Shown here piece after piece: positions 27,028-37,454 of a stretch of 64,000 nt of DNA (its first letter is position 1; each line of letters opens with the position of its first letter). The notes under the pieces were generated by a model. That model was not told where the DNA came from. It saw nothing but the letters and a program-made list of their open reading frames with translations, and ran no database searches. A program made the translations under genes and the position numbers. This stretch comes from Microbacteriaceae bacterium MWH-Ta3. GTDB lineage: Bacteria > Actinomycetota > Actinomycetes > Actinomycetales > Microbacteriaceae. The stretch is from NCBI GenBank assembly GCA_003053925.1, contig QBKD01000001.1, forward strand, positions 248,001-312,000, in the 5' to 3' direction.

Positions 27028-28677
27028 TTAGGTGTGTCGTGCGATACGCCGTGCACGCTGTTCCGTCGGATCGGGAACAGGTACCGCAGCAATGAGGCGG
27101 CGAGTGTACGGGTCTTGCGGGTTACGCAGAATCTCATCTGTTGAACCCTGCTCGATGATTTTACCCTGATGCATGACCACAATGCGGTCACTGAGCAAAT
27201 CAACGACGGCGAGGTCGTGGCTGATGAACAAAATTGCGAATTGTTGCTCCCGTTGAATCTTGATGAGAAGTTCCAATACGCGGGCCTGAACCGACACATC
27301 GAGGGCGCTGGTGGGCTCGTCCGCGACCAACACCTTGGGGCTCAAGGCGAGAGCACGTGCAATACCGACGCGCTGTCGTTGTCCTCCCGACAGCTCGTGC
27401 GGGTATCGGTTGCGGTACGAGTGCGGAAGCTCCACCATGTCCAGCAACTCGACGACACGCGTGTTGATCTCATCTTTGCTGAACGAACCATTTAGAGTCA
27501 ATGGTTCGGCAATCGAGTGACCAATCGGCCACCGCGGGTTCAGCGATGAACCGGGATCCTGGAACACAATTCCAATGTTCTGGCGCAGTTCGCGCAGTTC
27601 CTTGGGCCCAATTCCCGCCATGGTGTGACCATCAATGGTGAGGTCGCCGCCCGCGATGGGCAACAGACCCACGAGTGCTCGACCGATCGTGGTCTTTCCC
27701 GAACCCGACTCTCCCACGAGGCCGACTACCTCGCCCGGGTAAATCGAAAAGGTGACATCCTGCGCCGCGTTAAATGCCGCGACTCGACCGCGCTTGGGGT
27801 ACGTAATGTCGACACTCTTAAACTCGACAATCGGAGTCTGGTTCGTTCGGTCGGCAAGTGCTCCCTTCGAAGCGGGGCCGGTGCCCAAGTGCGGCACTGC
27901 CGCGAGTAGATCACGCGTGTATTGAGCCGTGGGGTTGCCAAAGATTTCGGCGCTGGAACCCGACTCGACGATGTGCCCGTCCTTCATCACCAACACGTGG
28001 TCGGCCATGTCGGCTACGACGCCCATGTCGTGGGTGATCAGAATGATGCCCGTGCCCAGTTTTTCGTTCAGTGAACGCAACAGGTCAAGGATTTCGGCCT
28101 GCACGGTGACGTCGAGCGCCGTCGTCGGCTCATCGGCAATGAGCACCTTGGGGTCACACGAGATCGACTGGGCGATCATCGCGCGCTGACGCTGGCCGCC
28201 CGACAACTGGTGCGGGTACGAATCGAAAGCCTTTGCAGGATCCGGAAGTTCCACCAGAGTCAGAAGTTCCAAGGCCCGCTCGCGCGCCTCGGTGCGGGTC
28301 ATGCTGGGGAAATGCTGTTTCAGCGCCTCGACGATCTGAAAACCGATGGTATACACAGGGTTCATCGCCGTCATGGGCTCTTGGAAGATGACGGCAATGT
28401 CCTTACCGCGAATCTGGCGCAGGCGTTGCGTCGTGGCCGTCAACGTGTCTTCGCCGTCCAGCAACGCGACACCGTGTGCGCGGCCGTTCGGAGGCAACAG
28501 TCCCAGCAACGACATCGAGGTGACCGACTTACCCGAACCCGATTCACCGACGATTGCCAAGACCTGGCCCTCGCGGACGGTGTACGAAATGTTCTCGGCC
28601 GCCGTGACCCATTCGCCATCGACCCAAAAATCAACGCCCAGACCGCGGGTCTCCATTACTACGCGTGGTTCGGTCAT
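27028..28677 (-). CDS. Peptide ABC transporter, fused ATP-binding subunit (DppD-DppF type)
   Basis: The 549-residue protein holds two complete ABC ATPase domains. Each has a Walker A (GESGSGKSVTS near 40, GESGSGKTTIG near 328), a signature LSGGQRQR, and a Walker B (LIADEPTTALDV, LVADEPTSALDV). Each half ends with an oligopeptide-transporter C-terminal segment. Fused DppDF subunits are common in Actinobacteria. It overlaps the dppC-type stop by 4 bp and energises import of peptides. Confidence 0.95.
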   Translation of the reverse strand: MTEPRVVMETRGLGVDFWVDGEWVTAAENISYTVREGQVLAIVGESGSGKSVTSMSLLGLLPPNGRAHGVALLDGEDTLTATTQRLRQIRGKDIAVIFQEPMTAMNPVYTIGFQIVEALKQHFPSMTRTEARERALELLTLVELPDPAKAFDSYPHQLSGGQRQRAMIAQSISCDPKVLIADEPTTALDVTVQAEILDLLRSLNEKLGTGIILITHDMGVVADMADHVLVMKDGHIVESGSSAEIFGNPTAQYTRDLLAAVPHLGTGPASKGALADRTNQTPIVEFKSVDITYPKRGRVAAFNAAQDVTFSIYPGEVVGLVGESGSGKTTIGRALVGLLPIAGGDLTIDGHTMAGIGPKELRELRQNIGIVFQDPGSSLNPRWPIGHSIAEPLTLNGSFSKDEINTRVVELLDMVELPHSYRNRYPHELSGGQRQRVGIARALALSPKVLVADEPTSALDVSVQARVLELLIKIQREQQFAILFISHDLAVVDLLSDRIVVMHQGKIIEQGSTDEILRNPQDPYTRRLIAAVPVPDPTEQRARRIARHT

Positions 28678-29708
28678 TTGGTGGCCGCCTTTCCGCCAAC
28701 AAGTTCTTTAAATTCGCGCCACAGACTCGTGGACTTGGGCATGCGACGCTGGCGCGGATCAAACGCATCGCGCAGGCCATCGCCCACGAAGTTGATCGAC
28801 AGCGCAATCATCACGATGAACAGACCCGGCCACCAGAACAGCCACGGACGCGTCTTGAACGCCTCGTTGTACTCGGAAATGATTTGTCCCAGCGAGATAT
28901 CGGGGGGCAGAATTCCGAAGCCCAGATAGGACAGAGCGGTTTCCGTCAGAATTCCCGCGCTCATCAGCAAGGTGGCATTGACCACGATGACACCGATTGA
29001 GTTTGGCAAGATGTGGCGGAAGATGATGTGGCGACTCGATGCACCCGCAACGCGGGCGGCATCAACAAATTCGCGTTCGCGTAGAGCCAGGAATTCACCG
29101 CGCACCAGTCGAGCAAGACCAGGCCACGTGATGAGGCCCAGCAAAATGCCCAGCGCCACCGCATTGCCATTGAGCGAGTGGCCGAGAACTGCACCAAGGA
29201 CCAGTCCAGGGATGATGAGGATGACATCGGTGATGCGCATCAGAACCGCATCAACCTTGCCGCGGAAATAGCCCGACAACGCGCCGACAAGTACACCCAT
29301 GACGGTCGCCAACATTCCGATGAGCACGACAACCGCAAGCGACTGTTGTGTGCCGCGCATGACGCGCGCAAAGATGTCTTTACCCAGAGTGTCCTGGCCG
29401 AAGGGGTGTTCCCAGCTGGGAAGCCCGCCGGGGTTCGACAACGGGTAGTTCTCGTACCAGTTGTAGGGCCACCAACCGCTGATGCGGAAGCCGTCTAGCG
29501 CGATCAGACCCGATGCGGGGTCGGCGGTGAGCTTGCCCGTTCCCCCGATAATTGTTCCCACCGATGTGAAGGCCAGCAGGACAATCACACCCAGGACAAT
29601 GAGGCTCGTGACGGCGGCGCGGTGACGGAAAAAACGACCGCGAACCAGGTCACCGAGGCTCAGCCCAACGACGTCGCCTGTTTCTGTTCGTTCTACCGAT
29701 GCGGCCAT
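28674..29708 (-). CDS. Peptide ABC transporter permease (DppC type)
   Basis: The 344-residue membrane protein has a first segment near 35-55, an extracytoplasmic loop, and a five-segment BPD_transp_1 domain. The EAA loop reads EREFVDAARVAGASSRHIIF. PFGQDTLGKDIFARVMRGT in the loop is typical of DppC/OppC. It lies 2 bp after the DppB-type gene and overlaps the ATPase gene as ATGA. Confidence 0.94.
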   Translation of the reverse strand: MAASVERTETGDVVGLSLGDLVRGRFFRHRAAVTSLIVLGVIVLLAFTSVGTIIGGTGKLTADPASGLIALDGFRISGWWPYNWYENYPLSNPGGLPSWEHPFGQDTLGKDIFARVMRGTQQSLAVVVLIGMLATVMGVLVGALSGYFRGKVDAVLMRITDVILIIPGLVLGAVLGHSLNGNAVALGILLGLITWPGLARLVRGEFLALREREFVDAARVAGASSRHIIFRHILPNSIGVIVVNATLLMSAGILTETALSYLGFGILPPDISLGQIISEYNEAFKTRPWLFWWPGLFIVMIALSINFVGDGLRDAFDPRQRRMPKSTSLWREFKELVGGKAATK

Positions 29709-29710
29709 GG

Positions 29711-31264
29711 TTATGCCTCCTCGCTCAGTCGGATGCGCGGATCAAGTACCGAATAGGTAATGTCCGCGACGATGTTGAATGCGACCGTGGCAATACCGGT
29801 GACGAGGAAGAAGCCCATCACGAGGTTGACATCGGAATGGTGCAGCCCGTAGCTGAAGAGCGATCCCATGCCCTGCCAGGCGAAAACGCGCTCGGTGATG
29901 ATTGCGCCACCGATGATGGCACCAAAGTCGAATGCGATGATCGTGGCAATAGGAATCAATGTGTTGCGGAAGGCGTGGCGCATGACCACGGTGGACTCAT
30001 TCAGGCCCTTGGCGCGTGCGGTACGGACGTAGTCCTGGTTCAGGACTTCGAGCAACGTCGCGCGCGTGTAGCGCGTGTACGCCGCGATCGAGATGACCAT
30101 CAGTGCAATGGTCGGAAGCACGAGGTGCGCCGCCGAGTCAAGCATGCGTAGCCACGTGTCCGGGTGACTCGCCATCGTCGGCGTGTTTGCACCAATGGTC
30201 GCGATAACGCCGCTCTTCAACGAGCTGAGGTTCGTATAGGTCTCCCAGCGAATGAACAGCTGGTCCAGAAGCAATGGAATGGTTGCCAGAGCGCCCACAA
30301 TGGCCGCAATTCGGGCCACGTCCTTGCGATCATCGCCGCCGATAAACCACCCCAGCAGCCAACCCAGAACCGCGAGAACCAGGGCTACGAGAATTACCGT
30401 GAGCGGGTTGTTGAGGAAGAACCACACGAACTGCAGCGGGAACCACAAAGCGACAACGAGCGCCGCAGTGGCGCCAATCGCGATGACGTACCGACGCTTG
30501 GACATGGACGACGTGGCAAACAAGATGAAGGCCGCAATACCGGCCACCGACAAGGTCACGCCGATAATGCCGATCGAGGGCTGCGCAAACCATTGAGTTG
30601 CATCGAGGATGACAAGCAAAATGGTGGCCAGGACAGCAACGGCGCCGGCGATTTTGAGTCTCGCAACAAGCCGACCACCGACGATGGCCTGGGCGATGAA
30701 TCCGAACACGAGCCCCAACCCGATCGCGACTCCGAGCGGAATGTCCGGGGCACCAAGGAACTCGTTGAACTTGATGGCGCCGAACTCCTTCAACAGCACG
30801 GCAACCCAGAAGATGGGCAGCGAGTAGAAAATAAAGGCACCGAAGGTGACCGTGTAGTCATACGCCGAGTATTGGCGCAGCGCGGTGGTCATGCCGATGG
30901 CGATGCCGAAGACGATGGCAAGAATCGTGGCTAGGACGACCAATGACAGGGTCGACGCCATGGCGGTGCCCAGTGCCGCAGCCACGGGCTGATCGCCGCG
31001 CGAGAACGCGATACCCAAATCACACTGACCGATCACACAGCCGGCTGCGCCTCGAAGCCAAAGGAAATAGCGGAAGAAGGGAGGCACATCGAGCTGAAGT
31101 TTCTCGCTCAAAATGGCCATCTTGTGTTGTGCACTTTGGTCGTTAGAGACCCGCAAATCACGCAAGGGATCACTTGTCAATGCGACAAGCATGTACACAA
31201 CGAACGACGCGACAATCAACACCACGAATGTGGCGGCGAGTCGGCGACTAATGAATTTCAACAT
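29711..31264 (-). CDS. Peptide ABC transporter permease (DppB type) with inserted membrane domain
   Basis: At 517 residues this is far longer than usual DppB proteins (about 310-340). The N-terminal DppB part (to about residue 165) and the C-terminal BPD_transp_1 half (from about 365, with EAA loop NQDYVRTARAKGLNES) are normal. Between them is an extra stretch of roughly 190 residues with about five hydrophobic segments. Long DppB forms of this kind occur in Actinobacteria; the role of the insert is unknown. An ATG preceded by CAGGAAAA marks the start. Confidence 0.9.
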   Translation of the reverse strand: MLKFISRRLAATFVVLIVASFVVYMLVALTSDPLRDLRVSNDQSAQHKMAILSEKLQLDVPPFFRYFLWLRGAAGCVIGQCDLGIAFSRGDQPVAAALGTAMASTLSLVVLATILAIVFGIAIGMTTALRQYSAYDYTVTFGAFIFYSLPIFWVAVLLKEFGAIKFNEFLGAPDIPLGVAIGLGLVFGFIAQAIVGGRLVARLKIAGAVAVLATILLVILDATQWFAQPSIGIIGVTLSVAGIAAFILFATSSMSKRRYVIAIGATAALVVALWFPLQFVWFFLNNPLTVILVALVLAVLGWLLGWFIGGDDRKDVARIAAIVGALATIPLLLDQLFIRWETYTNLSSLKSGVIATIGANTPTMASHPDTWLRMLDSAAHLVLPTIALMVISIAAYTRYTRATLLEVLNQDYVRTARAKGLNESTVVMRHAFRNTLIPIATIIAFDFGAIIGGAIITERVFAWQGMGSLFSYGLHHSDVNLVMGFFLVTGIATVAFNIVADITYSVLDPRIRLSEEA

Positions 31265-31336
31265 TGATTTTCCTGACCTGATTCCGACGGTGGAATACAG
31301 CCTCGAGCCATCCTAGCCGTGACCACGATGACCCCA

Positions 31337-31374
31337 CAGAATGGGGCCGGGCACTTGGCGCCCGACCCCACTGT
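31337..31374 (-). terminator. Hairpin between the binding-protein gene and the dppB-type gene
   Basis: A long imperfect GC-rich stem (core TGGGG-CCGGGC / GCCCG-CCCCA) lies in the 123-bp gap. It has no T-run. It fits a partial terminator or mRNA-stabilising hairpin that lets the binding protein be made in excess over the permease. Confidence 0.5.
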
Positions 31375-31387
31375 GTTGTGGTTCTGA

Positions 31388-33181
31388 CTAGGAAGCAGCC
31401 GAAACCGGGGTCCACTCCCAGAAGTTCCAGAAGTATCCGGGCGACAACGGTGCCGAGGAAACGCCCTCAACGGCCGTCGAATCCCACCAGATCAGACCGG
31501 GGAACTGGAAGATCGGCAGCGATGCAGCGTCTGCGAACAGCTCTGCTTCGACGGCGGCCTGCAGTTCACCCTGAACGGCGGGGTCAAGCTCGGTTTCGAG
31601 AGCTGCGAGGGTCTCGTCCACAACCGAGTTCGAGTAGCCCTGGAAGTTCGAGGGCTTGCCGTCACCGTACATCTGGTCGGAACCAGTGACTGCGAGGCTC
31701 GTCGACTGCCATCCGAAGATCACAGCGTCGTGAGGGTTCACGGGGAACTGCGAGGGGTCGGTGAACAGCCAGTCAGGCTCGGAGGTGTCAACGACCGAGA
31801 AGCCAACCTTGGCGGCATTCTCCTGAATCAGCTGGAATTCCTGGCCACGACGGACGTTGCCTGCGGGGTACCAGAACTTGACCTCGATGGGTGTGTCAAT
31901 GCCAGCGTCGGCAAGAATCTGCTGCGCCTTGGTGACGTTCTCGTCGTCGGTGCCATAAAAGTCCGAACCGTTAGCTGCGACGATGGAGTCGTAGTTGGGT
32001 GATCCGGGAACCGTGAGGAGCGAGTTACGGACCTCGGCGGTGGGGTTCAGCGGCTTGATGATCTTGTCGATGATCTGGCCACGGGGAATCGACAGCAGGA
32101 AGGCCTGGCGTACTGCAAGAGCCTTGGCCTCGTCTCCACCGTATGCGGCGGGGTCGAAGGGTCCGCCGTTGTTGAAGGTGAGGTCAACGTGCTCGAACGT
32201 TGCGTCATTGCCGGCTTCGTATTCGCCATCCGTCAGGCCCTCAACGAGAGCAAGGAGGTCGGCGGTGGGCTGGCCCGATGCGATCTGAACTTCACCGTTG
32301 GCGACAGCCTGTACAGCTGCGGTGGGGTCACCGATTTCGCGGATGGTGATGCGTTCGTACTTGGGCGAAGGTCCCCAGGTGTACTTGTCGTTGGCAACCA
32401 GCGTGACGTGGTCGTCGGCGACGAGCTCTTCGATCTTGTAGGGGCCGCTGGACAGGAAGACGAGCGATTCAGCAGCTTCTGCTGCCGTTGCGTCGGTCTT
32501 CTGGTATCCGGTGTTCCACACATCGGCAACCTTCTGCAGCCACTCGATGTCTTCCGCGGCAACGGCCTCGACGAATGCCTTCTTGGCTTCGGCAGGGTCG
32601 GTGATCTCGGGGTACGCAAGCATGACGGCACCGTGAGCGGCAACGCCTACACCGAACTGAACTTCCCAGTCCACGTAAGCCTTGTCGTAGGTGAATTCGA
32701 ATGACTTGCCTTCCGCAGCAGGCAGCTCGGTCGACAGGTCGTCACGAGGGTTGGCGTGCTGGAAGATGTATCCGCCGTCGGCGTCCTTGAAGTACCCGAA
32801 GGTGGTGATCCATGCGAGGAGCATGTCGGCGCTGTCAACGGCGACACCGTCCGACCACACAACGTTGTCTGCGATCGTGTACTTCACGGTCAGCGGCGAA
32901 TCGCTGGTCTTTTCGTAGGTACCAAACTGCTCCGACTTCTGCAGCGCAGGGGTGTTGTCGTAGTAGCTGAAGCTGCCGTTGGTGAAGTACGCAACGACGG
33001 CGTTTGCGGTGTTGTTTCCGCTGGCCGAGTTCGTGTTGAACTCCGATGCCAGGTCGTTCCACGCCACGGTGATGGCGCTGTCCGCAACAACTTCGGACTG
33101 ATACGGCAACGCACACCCGGTCAGCACTACTGCGCTGGCTCCGAGGGTGGCAACCGACGCGAGAATTCGCTTGAATTTCAC
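31388..33181 (-). CDS. Peptide ABC transporter substrate-binding lipoprotein
   Basis: The GTG at 33181 follows a strong AGGAGGTAA and gives 597 residues. The signal peptide ends in the lipobox VVLTGC, so the protein is lipid-anchored outside the membrane. The remainder is an SBP_bac_5 (DppA/OppA-like) protein, with segments such as SDGVAVDSADMLLAW near the N-terminal lobe and repeated WSDG/FNNGGPF blocks. It is the first gene of the dpp-type operon. Confidence 0.93.
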   Translation of the reverse strand: MKFKRILASVATLGASAVVLTGCALPYQSEVVADSAITVAWNDLASEFNTNSASGNNTANAVVAYFTNGSFSYYDNTPALQKSEQFGTYEKTSDSPLTVKYTIADNVVWSDGVAVDSADMLLAWITTFGYFKDADGGYIFQHANPRDDLSTELPAAEGKSFEFTYDKAYVDWEVQFGVGVAAHGAVMLAYPEITDPAEAKKAFVEAVAAEDIEWLQKVADVWNTGYQKTDATAAEAAESLVFLSSGPYKIEELVADDHVTLVANDKYTWGPSPKYERITIREIGDPTAAVQAVANGEVQIASGQPTADLLALVEGLTDGEYEAGNDATFEHVDLTFNNGGPFDPAAYGGDEAKALAVRQAFLLSIPRGQIIDKIIKPLNPTAEVRNSLLTVPGSPNYDSIVAANGSDFYGTDDENVTKAQQILADAGIDTPIEVKFWYPAGNVRRGQEFQLIQENAAKVGFSVVDTSEPDWLFTDPSQFPVNPHDAVIFGWQSTSLAVTGSDQMYGDGKPSNFQGYSNSVVDETLAALETELDPAVQGELQAAVEAELFADAASLPIFQFPGLIWWDSTAVEGVSSAPLSPGYFWNFWEWTPVSAAS

Positions 33182-33277
33182 TGAGTTACCTCCTAAATAG
33201 CGGAAGGAGTATCTGCACAACGCACAGAAGACCCCGTTCCAGGGATATCCCCAGACTATTGCGGATAATGTGATGGT

Positions 33278-34099
33278 GTGCAAGAAATGGGAAACAGTTC
33301 TGTAACGAAAGGTAACGACGATGTTTCGTCGATGCCTTCGAAATCCCGCACTGTGTGGGAAATGTGCTGCGTTTTGCTGCTGTCGTATGGTCTTTCTGCC
33401 GCGTATTCGCTTGTCAAAATAATTGACCGGTTGTCGCAGCCCACTCCCCTGAACCAGCAAACCGCCACCATCAACCAGCCCCTGGCACATCGCGAAATCT
33501 TCGACCTCTTGTACCAACTCTTGGGCGTGGTGTCAGGTCTCGCGCCCGTCCTGCTCGTGCTGTTCGTGCTGTGGCGTGACCGCGCTCCGCACCTTGCGAG
33601 CCTGGGGCTCACCGCGCCACGCGGGTGGCGCAGCATCGGACGGGACTCGCTACTCGGCCTGGGCCTCGCCGCCGCCATTGGAATCCCGGGCATTGGGGTC
33701 TACCTAGCCGGTCGCGCCCTGAATCTTGGTGCAACGGTTGTTCCCACCGCTCTCGACACTTACTGGTGGACGGTGCCGGTCCTCATCCTGTGGGCGATTC
33801 GCGCGGGGCTAGGTGAAGAAATCATCGTTGTGGGCTATCTGTTCCATCGACTGGGCCAGCTGGGCTGGAAGCCCTGGGTCATTGTCGTGAGTGCCGCGGT
33901 TCTTCGAGGCACGTACCACCTGTATCAGGGCCCGGGGGCGTTCGTGGGGAACCTCGCCATGGGCCTGATCTTCGGCTACATCTATCTGCGCACTCAGCGC
34001 ATCGCGCCCCTGATTGCCGCACACGTCATTATCGACACGGCAGCATTTGTGGGATACCCGTATGCAGCGATGGCGTGGCCGGGAGTTTTCGGCTCCTAG
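33278..34099 (+). CDS. CPBP family intramembrane glutamic-type metalloprotease
   Basis: The 273-residue protein has about eight membrane segments. The CPBP motifs are GLGEEIIVVGYL (EE pair), LRGTYHLYQGPG (histidine), and AHVIIDTA (second histidine). CPBP proteins include prenyl-protein-processing relatives and bacteriocin-immunity factors; the substrate here is unknown. The start is uncertain: a GTG at 33278 lies nine bases after GATAAT, and an ATG at 33287 is an alternative. Confidence 0.87.
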   Translation: MQEMGNSSVTKGNDDVSSMPSKSRTVWEMCCVLLLSYGLSAAYSLVKIIDRLSQPTPLNQQTATINQPLAHREIFDLLYQLLGVVSGLAPVLLVLFVLWRDRAPHLASLGLTAPRGWRSIGRDSLLGLGLAAAIGIPGIGVYLAGRALNLGATVVPTALDTYWWTVPVLILWAIRAGLGEEIIVVGYLFHRLGQLGWKPWVIVVSAAVLRGTYHLYQGPGAFVGNLAMGLIFGYIYLRTQRIAPLIAAHVIIDTAAFVGYPYAAMAWPGVFGS

Positions 34100-34108
34100 C
34101 CACGCCAT
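34070..34108. terminator. Probable bidirectional terminator between CPBP gene and gcvP
   Basis: The arms ATGGCGTGGC and GCCACGCCAT form a perfect 10-bp stem, with a smaller inner GGGAG/CTCC pairing. It spans the CPBP stop codon and lies between two convergent genes. Confidence 0.5.
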
Positions 34109-34124
34109 CGACTGCGGTGTGAGA

Positions 34125-37079
34125 TTACTCGAACGCCGACGGGTCCGGGCAGGCACACACGAGGTTGCGGTCGCCGAACGCACCATCCACACGGCGAACG
34201 GCAGGCCAGTACTTCACATGTCCTGCGGGCAACGTGAAACCGTCGAGCTGACGCCACGGGAAGGCCGCGACTTCACGCGAATACGGGTGAGTCCACTCCC
34301 CCGAAATTACGGAATCCGCGGTGTGCGGCGCATTGTGCAGCGGGTTGTCATCCGCGGGCCATTCGCCACGACCGACCGCATCCGCCTCGTGCTTAATGGC
34401 GATCATCGCATCGATGAAGCGATCCAATTCGGCGATGTCCTCGGATTCGGTGGGTTCGACCATCAGCGTTCCCGCAACGGGGAACGACATGGTGGGCGCG
34501 TGGAAGCCGTAATCCACCAAACGCTTGGCCACGTCGTCCACCGTCACACCCGTTTCCGCGGTGAGCGGGCGCAGATCCAGAATGCACTCGTGCGCCACCA
34601 GGCCGTTGTCTCCCGAGTACAGCACGGGGTAGTGATCGCGCAGTCGCGCAGCAACGTAATTTGCCGCCAGCACAGCAGCAGCCGTGGCAAAACGCAGTCC
34701 TTCGGAACCCATCATGCGCACATAGGCCCAGCTGATGGGCAGAATGCTCGGGCTGCCGTAAGGGGCACCCGACACTGCGCCACCGCCGTGCACGAAGGCG
34801 CCAGCCGCACCGGTACGACCATCAAACGCGGGGTGAGCCGTCGACTGAGCGAAGGGGTGACCGGGCAGGAAGGGCGCGAGATGCGCCTTCGATGCCACGG
34901 GACCTACGCCCGGACCGCCACCACCGTGCGGGATTGCGAACGTCTTGTGCAGGTTGAGGTGCGACACATCGCCACCAATGTCGCCGTAACGAGCGAAACC
35001 AAGCAGCGCGTTGAGGTTCGCGCCATCGATGTATACCTGGCCACCGGCCTCGTGAACCGCATCGGTAATCTCACGGATGCCGTGCTCGTACACACCGTGG
35101 GTTGACGGGTAGGTCACCATCAGAGCCGCAAGCTCGTCTCGGTGTTCCGCGATCTTCGCACGCAGGTCGTCGATGTCGACATCGCCGTTGTCGTTACACG
35201 CGACAACAACGACCTTCATACCCGCCAACACGGCAGAGGCCGCATTCGTTCCGTGAGCGCTCGACGGAATCAAGCACACCGTGCGGTGGTTATCGCCACG
35301 GGACAGGTGGTATCCGCGAATTGCCAAAAGTCCCGCCAGTTCACCCTGGCTGCCCGCGTTGGGCTGCAGGCTTACCGAGTCATAGCCGGTCAGTTCCGTC
35401 AGCCACTCTTCCAGCTGCGACGTCAATAGCAAGTAACCCGACACATCTTCTGCCGGAGCGAACGGGTGTAGTCCGCCGAATTCACGCCACGATACTGCTT
35501 CCATTTCGGTGGCGGAATTAAGCTTCATCGTGCACGATCCCAGCGGAATCATGCCGCGATCCAGCGCAAAGTCCTTGTCGGCCAGGCGCTTGAGGTATCG
35601 CATCATCGAGGTCTCGCTGCGATAGGAATTGAAATTCACGTGCGTGAGAATCTCGTCTGTGCGTTCAAGGTCACCCGGCAATGCGGTGTGGTCGTAAGCC
35701 AGCGCGTCGACATCGTCAACCGACGTGCTCGAACCGGATTCCTGAATCTTGCGAATTCCGAATACACCCTCCAGGAGTACGTCGTCGCCACCCGCCAACA
35801 AACCAGTGTGCTCGCCAATCGACAGTTCGTCGAACGAGAGCTGCACGGTATCGGCGTCGGCGACGTAGACCAACAGATTCTTCTCGCGGGCTGCCGCACC
35901 GAGTGCAGCGGCAGCACCGGGCACGCGAATCTGGACGGTGTCGAAGAAATCGGAATGCACGACGTCGAGGCCGGCTGCGCGCGCGGCATCTGCAAAACGG
36001 GCTGCACGCTCTGCGACGGCCAACGCAATCGCCCGCAGGCCCTCGGGACCGTGATAAACCGCGTACATCGTGGCCAAAACGGCCAAGAGCACCTGTGCGG
36101 TACAGATGTTCGAGGTAGCCTTCTCGCGGCGAATGTGCTGCTCGCGCGCCTGCAGGGTCAGGCGGTATGCGGGATTGCCGTCGGCGTCGCGCGAAACTCC
36201 AATCAAACGACCGGGCATCGATCGCTCGAGACCCGAGCGCACCGCGAAGAATGCCGAGTGCGGACCACCGAAGCCCAAGGGAACACCGAAACGCTGTGAA
36301 TTTCCCAGCACAATGTCGGCGCCCATCGAACCGGGCGACTTCAGAAGCGTCAACGCGAGCAAATCGCTGGCGACCACAACAATGCCGCCGACCGCGTGAA
36401 TCGCCGCGATGGCGGGTTCGATGTTGCGCACGGCACCCGAAGCACCGGGGTACTGCACGAATCCACCAAACGCATCGGCGAGATCCGGGGCTGTCGACCA
36501 GTCCACCTCAATTAATTCGATGTCCAGAGGCTCGGCACGCGTCGCGAGCACAGCCTTGGTCTGGGGGAACGCATCGGCGTCGACATAGAACACAGCCGAC
36601 GACGACTTCGAGGCGCGGCGGGCCATGAGCATCGCCTCGGCCGCGGCCGATGCCTCGTCCAACATGCCGGCATTGGCGGTCCCCATGCCGGTCAGGTCTG
36701 CAACCATCGTCTGGAAGGTCAGGAGCGCCTCAAGTCGGCCCTGCGAAATTTCAGGCTGGTAGGGCGTGTACGCCGTGTACCACGACGGGTTCTCCAGCAC
36801 ATTGCGCTTGATCACACTGGGCATGATGGTGTCGTAGTAGCCCAGACCCATCATCGAGCGACGAACCGTGTTCTCACCGGCAATGGCACGAAGCTCGGCG
36901 AGCGCCTCGCGCTCACTGGCCGCCGCGGGGATTGTGGATTGACTGATGACTGCCTGGCGAATTCCCTGCGGAACCGCTGCATCCATGAGGGCATCGAGCG
37001 AGTCGTAACCCAGGGTGTCGAGCATGACTTTTTGAGCCGCGGCGCCGATACCGACGTGGCGACGAGTGAATGCGGTCAT
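34125..37079 (-). CDS. gcvP: Glycine dehydrogenase (aminomethyl-transferring), P protein
   Basis: This 984-residue single-chain P protein decarboxylates glycine and passes the aminomethyl group to lipoyl-GcvH. It has both homologous halves: the N-terminal half starts TRRHVGIG and contains [14 protein letters not shown]. The C-terminal half carries the PLP lysine in [17 protein letters not shown]. It follows gcvH by 3 bp as the last gene of gcvT-gcvH-gcvP. Confidence 0.97.
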   Translation of the reverse strand: MTAFTRRHVGIGAAAQKVMLDTLGYDSLDALMDAAVPQGIRQAVISQSTIPAAASEREALAELRAIAGENTVRRSMMGLGYYDTIMPSVIKRNVLENPSWYTAYTPYQPEISQGRLEALLTFQTMVADLTGMGTANAGMLDEASAAAEAMLMARRASKSSSAVFYVDADAFPQTKAVLATRAEPLDIELIEVDWSTAPDLADAFGGFVQYPGASGAVRNIEPAIAAIHAVGGIVVVASDLLALTLLKSPGSMGADIVLGNSQRFGVPLGFGGPHSAFFAVRSGLERSMPGRLIGVSRDADGNPAYRLTLQAREQHIRREKATSNICTAQVLLAVLATMYAVYHGPEGLRAIALAVAERAARFADAARAAGLDVVHSDFFDTVQIRVPGAAAALGAAAREKNLLVYVADADTVQLSFDELSIGEHTGLLAGGDDVLLEGVFGIRKIQESGSSTSVDDVDALAYDHTALPGDLERTDEILTHVNFNSYRSETSMMRYLKRLADKDFALDRGMIPLGSCTMKLNSATEMEAVSWREFGGLHPFAPAEDVSGYLLLTSQLEEWLTELTGYDSVSLQPNAGSQGELAGLLAIRGYHLSRGDNHRTVCLIPSSAHGTNAASAVLAGMKVVVVACNDNGDVDIDDLRAKIAEHRDELAALMVTYPSTHGVYEHGIREITDAVHEAGGQVYIDGANLNALLGFARYGDIGGDVSHLNLHKTFAIPHGGGGPGVGPVASKAHLAPFLPGHPFAQSTAHPAFDGRTGAAGAFVHGGGAVSGAPYGSPSILPISWAYVRMMGSEGLRFATAAAVLAANYVAARLRDHYPVLYSGDNGLVAHECILDLRPLTAETGVTVDDVAKRLVDYGFHAPTMSFPVAGTLMVEPTESEDIAELDRFIDAMIAIKHEADAVGRGEWPADDNPLHNAPHTADSVISGEWTHPYSREVAAFPWRQLDGFTLPAGHVKYWPAVRRVDGAFGDRNLVCACPDPSAFE

Positions 37080-37082
37080 CGA

Positions 37083-37454
37083 TTACTCCGCGATGTGTGC
37101 TTCGTAGTCGTCGGCCGAAATCAGCTCGACGGTGTCGGTGAAGCGGACGGTGAACATCCAGCCTTCGCCGTAGGGGTCCGAGTTCACGAGTTCGGGAGAG
37201 TCGACGACGGCCGAGTTCGTTGCGACGACCTCACCGGAAACGGGGGCGTACAACTCACCAACCGACTTCGTGGACTCTGCCTCACCAACGATGGAACCCG
37301 ACACAATGGATGCGCCAACCTTGGGCAGGTCAACGTACACGATGTCGCCCAGAGCGTCTGCAGCGAACTGCGTGATTCCGACATGAGCGAGGTCACCCTC
37401 GATACGCACCCATTCGTGCTCGCGGGTGTACTGGAGGTTTGCGGGGATGCTCAT
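37083..37454 (-). CDS. gcvH: Glycine cleavage system H protein
   Basis: The 123-residue carrier has the lipoyl-lysine motif ESTKSVGELYAPVSGEV (Lys near residue 62). It shuttles the aminomethyl group between P, T and L proteins. Its ATG overlaps the gcvT stop by one base (TAATG). Confidence 0.97.
   Translation of the reverse strand: MSIPANLQYTREHEWVRIEGDLAHVGITQFAADALGDIVYVDLPKVGASIVSGSIVGEAESTKSVGELYAPVSGEVVATNSAVVDSPELVNSDPYGEGWMFTVRFTDTVELISADDYEAHIAE

Noticed and set aside
25642-27144. A 500-codon open frame on the plus strand opposite typA
   Set aside because: It mirrors the conserved TypA sequence on the other strand and has no recognisable protein features.
33231-33255. GGGATATCCC near 33241-33252 as an operator in the SBP/CPBP gap
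   Set aside because: It is a short palindrome expected by chance; no second copy was seen near related genes.
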